A stretch of DNA of 64,000 nt from Rhodococcus tibetensis (GTDB lineage Bacteria > Actinomycetota > Actinomycetes > Mycobacteriales > Mycobacteriaceae), in assembly GCF_024438035.1 (NCBI RefSeq), contig NZ_JANFQF010000013.1:123993-187992 (forward strand), read 5' to 3'. The position numbers were made by a program, and so were the translations under genes. The notes under the pieces are model-generated. The model saw nothing but the letters and a program-made list of their open reading frames with translations, was not told where the DNA came from and searched no databases. This document shows, one piece after another, positions 53,588 through 60,581 of this stretch. The number at the start of each line of letters is the position of its first letter. The first letter of the stretch is position 1.

Positions 53588-55417
53588 TTGCAACCCATCA
53601 TCTTTCCCGACATCGGCAACCCTGTGCGCGCGTCCGCGGGCTTCCGCTACGACGACGCCGCCACCGCCCCTGCCCACTCGCGGGTACGCCCGCTCGATCA
53701 GTTGATCGCAGACGAGGTCGTCTCGGGTGCCTCGATCCACTTCCCGTGGCTCTCCACGCGCGCCTATGCCGCACTGTTCGAGGTGATCCGGCAGGCCCGC
53801 TCCGGCCGCCTCCGCGGGCTGACGGTTATCTCCGCGTCGCTGCGCGCGGAGGTCGGGCTGCTAGTCGCCTCGGGCGGCGTGGACAAGCTCATCACCTCGT
53901 TCGCCGCGACCACCTATCCGGCGGTGCGCCCCAACCCAATTCTTGCCCAGGCGATGAAGGATGGATCGCTGGTCGTCGAGGAGTGGTCCATCCTGGCACT
54001 GATCCAGCGGGTACTCGCCGGCGCGCTCGGGTGGCCGTTCGTGCCGGCAGGGACGATGGACGGAACGGACCTGCCGGCCGGCGCGTGGGGCGGCGGTACG
54101 ACCCCAATCGTGGATCCGTTCGACGGCACGGAATGCTCGGTCATGCCGGCGTTGCGCCCGGACGTGTCGCTGATCCACTGCCCGGTCGCCGACTGGGAGG
54201 GCAACGGCATCCTGTTCCCGCCGTTCGCGGAGGACGTCCACACCGTCTATGCCTCTCGCAGGGGCGTGATCCTCACCGCCGACCACATCGTGTCCCCGCC
54301 GGACCTGCGCCGGTGGGCCGGGCACGTGCGGGTACCCGCGGCCCGCGTGCTCGGTGTCGCCCACATACCGTTCGGCGCGCACCCGGCGGCGTCACCGGTC
54401 CCGGTCCGGGTGGAGGGGGTCGCGGGCTACGGGGAGGACTATCAGTTCCTCACCGAACTGGGGCGTCTGCGGACGAGGGAGGACGCGGAGGTGTTCAGTC
54501 GCCGCTGGATCGACGAACCCGCACGCGGGGCGTACCTGAGCGGGCTGGGCCGTGAGCGGATCGAGCACCTCCTCGCGATGGACTTGGACGAGTCCTGGAG
54601 GATCGACGAACTCGACCCCGAACCAGAGTCCACTAGGGCCGGGTCGGTGACCCTCGGAGAGCGCCTGGCGGTCTCAGGCGCCCGCGCGATGGGGCAGATG
54701 ACCCAGGCGTCCGGTGTTCGGACGGTGGTCGCCGGAGCGGGACTGTCACACCTCGCCGCGGCACTCGGAAGGGCAACCCTGCTCGAGAGCGAGCGCGTCG
54801 TGGACCTCGTCTTCGAGAGTGGGGTTCTCGGCTACGTGCCCAGACCCCATGACGCCACGCTCTCCAACACCCGCAACCTGCCCACCGCCCGCCATCTCAG
54901 CAGCACTCTCGAGGTGCTTGGCATGCTGCTGCCGTCGACGGTCGACACGACGATCGCCGTGCTCTCGGCCGGCGTCCTCGACAGCAGAGGCAACGCGAAC
55001 AGCAACCGCACCCCGTCCGGCGACTTTCTGGTCGGTGGCGGGGGCAGCACCGATATCGCATCACGCGTCCCGACGATCGCCGTCGTGGCCGCCGACCGGC
55101 GAAAGTTCGTAGACGCTGCGGAGTTCGTGAGCTACCACGGCGCGAAGCTCGCCGTCATCGCCACGGACATCGGGCACCTCGAGAAACAGGACGATGTTTA
55201 CGTTCTCGCGGCCTGGTTTACCGACATGGCGGCGGGACCCGACGACGCGCTCGCGCGCATCCGGAACGCAACCGGGTGGGACGTCCAGCTCGCCGAAGAC
55301 GTTCGTCCGTTGGCTGCACCGACCCCCGAGGAACTCGACTACCTAAGGGCCATCGACCCGGACGGCAATTTACTCGGGCGACGGCCACACCGAACCCTCT
55401 CGGAACCTGCGAAATGA
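53588..55417 (+). CDS. Fused two-domain CoA-transferase (glutaconate/IpdAB-like)
   Basis: A 609-residue protein that joins alpha-type and beta-type subunits found separately in GctAB or IpdAB. The alpha half has LGWPFVPAGTMDGTD, FDGTECSVMPALRPDVSLIH and DWEGNGILFPPF; the beta half starts near residue 355 and has GAGLSHLAAALGRATLLESE and VFESGVLGYVPRP, where the Glu is the candidate catalytic residue, then GDFLVGGGGSTDIA. It either moves CoA between acids or, like IpdAB, hydrolyses a cyclic ring. The start is TTG 53588 with TAGGAG five bases before. Confidence 0.82.
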   Translation: MQPIIFPDIGNPVRASAGFRYDDAATAPAHSRVRPLDQLIADEVVSGASIHFPWLSTRAYAALFEVIRQARSGRLRGLTVISASLRAEVGLLVASGGVDKLITSFAATTYPAVRPNPILAQAMKDGSLVVEEWSILALIQRVLAGALGWPFVPAGTMDGTDLPAGAWGGGTTPIVDPFDGTECSVMPALRPDVSLIHCPVADWEGNGILFPPFAEDVHTVYASRRGVILTADHIVSPPDLRRWAGHVRVPAARVLGVAHIPFGAHPAASPVPVRVEGVAGYGEDYQFLTELGRLRTREDAEVFSRRWIDEPARGAYLSGLGRERIEHLLAMDLDESWRIDELDPEPESTRAGSVTLGERLAVSGARAMGQMTQASGVRTVVAGAGLSHLAAALGRATLLESERVVDLVFESGVLGYVPRPHDATLSNTRNLPTARHLSSTLEVLGMLLPSTVDTTIAVLSAGVLDSRGNANSNRTPSGDFLVGGGGSTDIASRVPTIAVVAADRRKFVDAAEFVSYHGAKLAVIATDIGHLEKQDDVYVLAAWFTDMAAGPDDALARIRNATGWDVQLAEDVRPLAAPTPEELDYLRAIDPDGNLLGRRPHRTLSEPAK

Positions 55418-55668
55418 ACGCTGAGGACAGGCAACTCGTCCAGTTCGCCGCGAACTGGGCGCCGTTCGGCGGTGCGCCTCCGGGGGAGGTCTTCGTGACT
55501 TTCGGTATGTCCGTCGACAGGTACCAGAGCCGGCTCCACCAGATCCTCCACACGCGCGAGGGGGACTGGTTCGCCGATCGCGTCATGAAGGACCGGGGTG
55601 CCCGCGTGAATCCGGAAACTCTGGGGTTGGCTGAATATCCGCGACGCCACCCCCGGTTGGGGAAGTGA
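55414..55668 (+). CDS. DUF3263 small protein coupled to the CoA-transferase
   Basis: An 84-residue protein resembling DUF3263: DRQLVQFAANWAPFGGAPPG, then FGMSVDRYQSRLHQILHTRE, which looks like a helix-turn-helix. ATG 55414 overlaps the transferase stop (ATGA). DUF3263 proteins are small actinobacterial proteins of unknown role, usually stand-alone and seemingly DNA-binding. Being the last gene of a catabolic operon is unusual and suggests a regulatory or accessory function. I would not assign a reaction. Confidence 0.7.
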   Translation: MNAEDRQLVQFAANWAPFGGAPPGEVFVTFGMSVDRYQSRLHQILHTREGDWFADRVMKDRGARVNPETLGLAEYPRRHPRLGK

Positions 55669-55741
55669 CGGTTCCCCACGGATACACACAATTACTGGAC
55701 TCGAAGGCTCCAGCCGGTCATGTGCTGTCGTTGATTGGGTG

Positions 55742-55930
55742 TCAGGGCTGGGTGAGCTCTGGTGGGATGTGTGTCCAGAGGGTGCGGTATCGGTGGGGTG
55801 TGCGGGCGTTGCGGATGGCGCGGACCCAGTCGTGTGTGTTCTCCGGTGGCCGGCGGAATCGCAGCGATCGTGGTGGGTGGTCGTGGGGGTTCTGTTGTGC
55901 AAGCACAGGGCGGTGAGGGTTGCGTCCATG
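55742..55930 (-). pseudogene. C-terminal fragment of an unrecognised protein
   Basis: On the minus strand the frame ending at 55742 reads LRFRRPPENTHDWVRAIRNA then RTPHRYRTLWTHIPPELTQP. This looks coding, but upstream it becomes Pro/His-rich and has no start before the IS boundary. It may be the end of a gene cut by the neighbouring IS. Family unknown. Confidence 0.3.
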
Positions 55931-55993
55931 ACGATGGTGTACGAGCCGGATCAGGACGTCACCGGCGTGTCGTAGCCGGAAAGTAGGCGGTCA

Positions 55994-57308
55994 TCGCGTG
56001 ATTCTTCGAGAGAGCTACCAACTCGACTCGGCGAAAGAGCACGCGATGACCACTGCCCACGATATCGACCTGCACCAGTTCTTGACCGATCGCCTCACTG
56101 ACGCCAGCCCTGACCTGCTGCGGAGTTTGTTGGCCACGTTCATCGACGCGCTCATGGGCGCCGAGGCCGACACCCTGTGCGGCGCCGGTTACGGCGAACG
56201 CTCTTCAGGGCCGCACCAACAGCCGCAACGGGTACCGGCACCGCGACTTCGACACCCGCGCCGGCACTCTCGACGTCGCCATCCCCAAGCTGCGTCAGGG
56301 TTCGTATTTCCCAGAGTGGTTGCTGCAGCGCCGCAAACGTGCCGAACGTGCCCTGACCTCGGTGGTGGCCACCTGCTACCTGCTCGGAGTCTCCACCCGC
56401 CGGATGGAGAAACTCGTCGACTCCCTCGGCATCACCTCACTGTCGAAGTCGCAGGTCTCCGTCATGGCCAAGGACCTCGACGCCCAGGTCGAGGCGTTCC
56501 GCAGCCGACCCTTGGACGCCGGGCCGTACACGTTCGTCGCCGCCGACGCCCTCGTCTTGAAGGTCCGGGAGAACGGGCGGGTGGTCAACGTGCACGCCCT
56601 CGTGGTCCTCGGCGTCAACGCCGAGGGCTACCGCGAGATCCTGGGCCTGGACGTAACCTCCAGCGAGGACGGTGCCGGCTGGCTGGCCTTCTTCCGATCG
56701 CTGGTCGCTCGCGGTTTGTCCGGGGTGCGGTTGGTGACCTCCGACGCACATGCCGGCCTCGTGTCGGCGATCGGCGCCACCTTGCCCGGGGCCGCCTGGC
56801 AGAGGTGCCGGACGCATTATTCGACGAATCTCATGTCCCAGACGCCGAAGAATTCGTGTCCCTGGGTGCGTGCCCTTCTGCACTCTGTTTACGACCAGCC
56901 CGACGCCGATTCTGTTCATGCTCAATACGATCGGGTGATCGACGCCTTGTCGGAGAAGCTGCCGAGGGTCGCCGATCATCTCGACGCCGCGCGGGCCGAC
57001 CTCCTCGCCTTCACGGCCTTCCCGAAGCAGATCTGGCGTCAGATCTGGTCCAACAATCCCCAGGAGAGACTGAACAAGGAAATCCGCCGGCGGACCGATG
57101 TCGTCGGGATCTTCCCCGACCGCACCGCCCTCATTCGGCTCGTCGGCGCAGTCCTCGCCGAACAGCACGACGAATGGATCGAAGCCCGCCGCTACCTCGG
57201 TCTCGACGTGCTGGCCCGCTCCCGCGGAACCCACACACCATCCGAACCCGCAGAGGAGGTGACACCGGCGGCCCTGACCGCATAACCACCAGCCGAGGAA
57301 TCACACGA
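55994..57308 (+). mobile_element. IS1081-like insertion sequence (IS256 family)
   Basis: The element is about 1315 bp; IS1081 is about 1.32 kb. Left terminal repeat TCGCGTGATTCTTCG (55994-56008) and right CGAGGAATCACACGA (57294-57308) are inverted with 13 of 15 matches. It carries one transposase gene, which is frameshifted. I see no clear target-site duplication in the immediate flanks, consistent with later rearrangement. Confidence 0.8.
56046..57285 (+). pseudogene. IS1081-type transposase, frameshifted
   Basis: The N-terminus (HQFLTDRLTDASPDLLRSLL, IDALMGAEADTLCGAGYGER) is in one frame. Near 56205 coding moves to the next: GRTNSRNGYRHRDFDTRAGT, RRKRAERALTSVVATCYLLG, LVTSDAHAGLVSAIGATLPG (part of the DDE core) and FPKQIWRQIWSNNPQERLNK, to the stop at 57285. 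The match with mycobacterial IS1081 transposase is very close along the whole length. The break lies before the catalytic core; a protein starting downstream would lack the N-terminal DNA-binding part. IS256 elements do not normally use programmed frameshifting, so it is probably inactive. Confidence 0.85.
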
Positions 57309-57334
57309 CGACGTCGTATACCACCTCACGGGAC

Positions 57335-57899
57335 TTGACCGGTGTCGCCGATGTGTGCATTGTGGTGTGTGACGGACTGCAACGGCCTGCCGGACGCGAT
57401 CACCGCGGTGTGGGATCGAACGATTGTCCAGACATGTGTTATTCATCTGATACGCAACACCTTTCGGTACGCGTCCCGCAGATACAGGGACGAGATGTCA
57501 CGGGATCTGCGACCGATCTATACCGCTGCAAACGAAGCTGCGGCGCGGAAGCAGTTCGACGAGTTCACCGGCAAGTGGGGCTCGCGGTATCCGGCGATCA
57601 TCCGGCTATGGCAGAACGCCTGGACGGAATTCATTCCCTTCCTCGACTATGACGTCGAGATCAGGCGGGTCATCTGCTCGACGAATGCCATCGAGAGCCT
57701 CAATGCCGGGTACCGGCGGGCGATCCGGGCACGCGGGCACTTCCCGACGGACCAATCGGCTCTCAAGTGTCGGTATCTCGCGACCCGGGCCCTGGACCCG
57801 ACTGGGAAGGGCAGAGCACGATGGGCAATGAGGTGGAAGCCGGCACTGAACGCATTCGCGATCACGTTCGAAGACCGGATCACCCCAAGTGAGAACTAA
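57335..57899 (+). pseudogene. C-terminal part of a second IS256-family transposase
   Basis: GVADVCIVVCDGL in one frame is continued after about 57385 by GLPDAITAVWDRTIVQTCVI in another, then HLIRNTFRYASRRYRDEMSR and EIRRVICSTNAIESLNAGYR, RARGHFPTDQSALKCRYLAT. This is a different IS256 subgroup from the neighbour. The first half is missing and the IS1081-like element ends 27 bp upstream, so the IS probably inserted into it and the 5' part was later lost. Confidence 0.8.
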
Positions 57900-58492
57900 A
57901 CCGATGTGCCAGAGTCAGATCCACCGAATATCTGATAGTCCCCAGATTGGGGGCGTCGGCGTCGAGGTAGGCGATCGCCGCGTACCGCGGCCCTGTGGGG
58001 ACGACGATGACGCCGACTGCGAGTGAGCACACTCCACATGCGGTGGCACGGTCATGACGGTGTTCTCCCGGCTGTTGGGGATGTGGCCGGCGCGGGCCTG
58101 CGCCGTAGGGTTCGGTACCGCTGCGACCGGAAGTCCGGGAGACGCTGCACCGCCGGAATTTGCGGCACAGTCGTCGGTGAGTGGATGGTGGGCCGTAAGG
58201 CGCACGCCTGCTCGTCGCCCTGAACACTGAAAGCGTCAAAGCCGCCACACTAAATCCGCAGCTGCCGAGGCTATTTCGGGATTGCGTTGGAGATTAGCCC
58301 CTGCCATGGCGCGCCACGCTCGTCCTGCATGAGCGATGTGAGTGTGAGCTCCAAAGTGGGTCGTGTTGGTCTGCCCACATGGACAATGTCTTAGGCATTG
58401 AAATTGTCAGTTCGGGTGAGCTTCCTCATTACCGAGACGGACCTGCCGTTACTGTGTGCGGTCGACGATTGCCGATGTAGAAGGAGAGCACG
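57900..58492. other. Gap without a supported gene
   Basis: About 590 bp after the transposase fragment; it includes the upstream region of the tandem-Lsr2 gene. I see no gene, RNA or repeat in it. Confidence 0.5.
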
Positions 58493-59869
58493 ATGGCGGT
58501 ATCACCGAGGAATTCCGAAGGTTCGGCGAAGAGGACGACCAAGGAGATCCGTGAGTGGGCGATCGGAGAGGGCCGTGAAGTGTCGCCCCGCGGTCGGATT
58601 TCGGCCGAGATCGAGCAAGCTTTCCATGACGCTCAGGCAGAAACGGCGCCAGCGAGGAAGGTAGCCGCGAAATCGTCGGCCGCGAAGAAGTCGGTCGCTA
58701 AGAAGGCTCCGGCGGCGAAGAAGGTGGCTGTGAAGAAGGCTCCGGCGAAGACAACAGCGCCGAGGACGACGGTCGCGGAGAAGATAGTCGCGACGAAGGC
58801 GCCGGCGAAGAGCGCGGCGGCGGTCAGCAAGGCTCCGGCGAAGGCGACGACCAAGGAGATCCGTGAGTGGGCGATCGGAGAGGGCCGTGAAGTGTCGCCT
58901 CGCGGTCGGATTTCGGCCGAGATCGAGCGAGCCTTCCATGACGCTCAGGCAGAAACGGTGCCGGCGAGGAAGGTAGCCGCGAAATCGTCGGCCGCGAAGA
59001 AGTCGGTCGCGGAGAAGGCAGTCGCCAGGAAGGCATCGGCGGCGAAGAAGGTGGCTGCGAAGAAGGCTCCGGCGAAGACAACAGCGCCGAAGACGACGGT
59101 CGCGGAGAGGATAGTCGCGACGAAGGCGCCGGCGAAGAGCGCGGCGGCGGTCAGCAAGGCTCCGGCGAAGACGACGACCAAGGAGATCCGTGAGTGGGCG
59201 ATCGGAGAGGGCCGTGAAGTGTCGCCCCGCGGTCGGATTTCGGCCGAGATCGAGCGAGCCTTCCATGACGCTCAGGCAAAGGAGGTTCAGGCACAAGCGG
59301 TGCCGGCGAAGAAGGCGCCTGCGAAGAAGGCAGTCGCGGGGAAGGCTCCGGCGAAGACGTCGGTCGTGAAGAAGTCGGTCGTGAAGACGTCGGGCGCGAC
59401 GACGGCAGGGGCGAAGACGGCGGCTGTGGCGTCGGCGGCGGCTGCGGAGTCGGCTGCGGATGCGACGGCCGCGGAGACGACGGCCGTGAAGAAGAAGGTC
59501 GCGAGGAAGACGTCGGGCGCGAAGACGTCGGGCGCGACGACGGCAGGGGCGAAGACGGCGGCTGTGGCGTCGGCTGCGGATGCGACGGCCGCGGAGACGA
59601 CGGCCGTGAGGAAGAAGGTCGCGAGGAAGGCTCCGGCGAAGTCGGTCGCGAAGGCGGCGGCTGCGGAGTCGGCTGCGGATGCGACGGCCGTGAAGAAGGC
59701 TCCGGTGACGGGAGCGGCTGGCACCGCTCCGGCGAAGACGACGACCAAGGAGATTCGCGAGTGGGCAATCAGGGAGGGCCGTAAAGTGTCCTTCCGCGGT
59801 CGGATTTCGGCCGCGATTGTGCGAGCATTCCATGACGCTGCGGCGAAGTTGCCGCTCCCGCTCAGTTGA
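58493..59869 (+). CDS. Tandem Lsr2-domain, histone-H1-like DNA-binding protein
   Basis: A 458-residue, very basic protein. The C-terminal DNA-binding domain of Lsr2 (family motif IREWA...G..V..RGRI...) appears four times, at about residues 16-48, 120-152, 229-261 and 418-450. Each reads TKEIREWAIGEGREVSPRGR or close to it, with the RGR hook that enters AT-rich minor grooves; the fourth has SFRGR. Linkers of 70-160 residues consist of Lys, Ala, Pro, Thr and Val repeats (KKAPAKTTAP), like histone H1 or HbhA tails. The N-terminal Lsr2 oligomerisation domain is absent. It probably bridges or silences AT-rich foreign DNA through covalent multivalency. AGAAGGAGAG precedes ATG 58493. Confidence 0.85.
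   Translation: MAVSPRNSEGSAKRTTKEIREWAIGEGREVSPRGRISAEIEQAFHDAQAETAPARKVAAKSSAAKKSVAKKAPAAKKVAVKKAPAKTTAPRTTVAEKIVATKAPAKSAAAVSKAPAKATTKEIREWAIGEGREVSPRGRISAEIERAFHDAQAETVPARKVAAKSSAAKKSVAEKAVARKASAAKKVAAKKAPAKTTAPKTTVAERIVATKAPAKSAAAVSKAPAKTTTKEIREWAIGEGREVSPRGRISAEIERAFHDAQAKEVQAQAVPAKKAPAKKAVAGKAPAKTSVVKKSVVKTSGATTAGAKTAAVASAAAAESAADATAAETTAVKKKVARKTSGAKTSGATTAGAKTAAVASAADATAAETTAVRKKVARKAPAKSVAKAAAAESAADATAVKKAPVTGAAGTAPAKTTTKEIREWAIREGRKVSFRGRISAAIVRAFHDAAAKLPLPLS
58535..59270 (+). repeat. Three near-identical tandem units in the Lsr2-like gene
   Basis: The DNA coding for domain plus linker repeats with periods of 312 bp (first to second) and 327 bp (second to third) and only scattered substitutions, so the array grew recently by duplication. 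A separate shorter repeat of about 145-bp period lies in the Ala/Thr-rich part at 59403-59640. The fourth domain is outside the array and more divergent. Confidence 0.75.
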
Positions 59870-59888
59870 AACGGGTGAGGGTCCGCTA

Positions 59889-60038
59889 TTGAGCGTGACC
59901 GACCGACTCGCCCTGTTGCCGCGGTATGCCGTCTCGGGTGATCCCCTGTTCGGCACCGTGGAGGTCACCATCGAGGAGCTTGCTGAGTTGCTCGAACGCC
60001 AAGTCCCTCCCCGTGACCAGGATGCTGCGCCGCACTGA
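59889..60038 (+). CDS. Small acidic ORF after the Lsr2-like gene
   Basis: A 49-residue ORF from TTG 59889 (GTG 59895 also possible), GGTGAGGG upstream. It contains LALLPRYAVSGDPLFGTVEV followed by the acidic helix TIEELAELLERQVPP. It starts 19 bp after the Lsr2-like stop and ends 2 bp before the next ORF, so the three look like one transcript. No family recognised; it could be the N-terminal part of a broken longer gene. Confidence 0.4.
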   Translation: MSVTDRLALLPRYAVSGDPLFGTVEVTIEELAELLERQVPPRDQDAAPH

Positions 60039-60040
60039 CG

Positions 60041-60229
60041 GTGCGGCCGATCGTGGCGTACGCGAACAGCAGGTTGGGCGCTGCCGAGGATCCGTGGGGG
60101 GTCACGTCCTGGTGGCGCACCCCCTCGGACATCCTCGACGGCCGAACCCCGTTGCAGGAGCTCGAGGACGGCGATCTGACCGAGATCGCCGTCGACAACA
60201 TGATCAGCGCGGCCGAGCGGGGAATGTAG
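60041..60229 (+). CDS. Short protein resembling an Xre/MbcA/ParS antitoxin C-terminus
   Basis: A 62-residue ORF from GTG 60041: DPWGVTSWWRTPSDILDGRT, then PLQELEDGDLTEIAVDNMIS. The W-W-x-TP...L-x-GRTP-L pattern and helical end resemble the toxin-binding domain of MbcA/ParS-type antitoxins (DUF2384). The N-terminal HTH part is missing and no RES-type toxin gene follows, so it is a fragment or a repurposed short protein. Confidence 0.5.
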   Translation: MRPIVAYANSRLGAAEDPWGVTSWWRTPSDILDGRTPLQELEDGDLTEIAVDNMISAAERGM

Positions 60230-60233
60230 GAGA

Positions 60234-60404
60234 GTGGGGGCCTATAACGGCAATCCGGCGAACATCGTCACCCTCGCGGCTTCGGACGCCGGTGTGGCGG
60301 GTGCACTGGACGTCATCGGCGTATCCTCCGAACGCGTTTGGGCCGCAGTAACATCGCGCCCTGTGGTGATGCGCGGGCACGGTGCGGGTTGGGTTCGAAG
60401 GTGA
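60234..60404 (+). CDS. Small ORF downstream of the antitoxin-like gene
   Basis: A 56-residue ORF from GTG 60234, with TAGGAG just before it: AYNGNPANIVTLAASDAGVA, then GALDVIGVSSERVWAAVTSR. The codon pattern looks coding and it is adjacent to the antitoxin-like ORF, at the place where a toxin gene would begin. I recognise no family; it may be a truncated partner. Confidence 0.3.
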   Translation: MGAYNGNPANIVTLAASDAGVAGALDVIGVSSERVWAAVTSRPVVMRGHGAGWVRR

Positions 60405-60510
60405 CTGCGTCACCGAAATCCGGCAGTGGTCTGCGGGGTATGGACGAAAATCAGGAGCCGATCTGGAGAGGGTGTCCTGCTTCCGTTTGTACACCAACCA
60501 CGTCGTTGAC

Positions 60511-60557
60511 TACGTTTAATGCCCACAAAGTACGTTAATATCTAGGTTGTCTACGTT
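60511..60557 (+). promoter_or_regulatory. Three phased TACGTT repeats upstream of the Fic gene
   Basis: TACGTT starts at 60511, 60531 and 60552 (20 and 21 bp apart, two helical turns), in an AT-rich stretch 25-70 bp before the fic start. All copies lie on the same face and strand, as expected of a cooperatively bound regulator or iteron-like site. Confidence 0.5.
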
Positions 60558-60581
60558 TGCACCGAACCAGGGGGAGGGCCT

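Noticed and set aside
56046..57285. Programmed frameshift in the IS1081-like transposase
   Set aside because: IS256-family transposases are made from a single frame and there is no slippery heptamer with downstream structure at about 56205; a plain indel is simpler.
58535..59640. Regular repeats that could suggest a CRISPR array or iterons
   Set aside because: Repeat periods are multiples of three, the units are coding and in frame, and there are no short repeats with unique spacers. No CRISPR array was seen in the window.
58502..59971. 489-codon minus-strand frame opposite the Lsr2-like gene
   Set aside because: Arg/Leu/Ser repeats that simply mirror the repetitive plus-strand coding sequence; the plus-strand gene has the RBS and recognisable domains.
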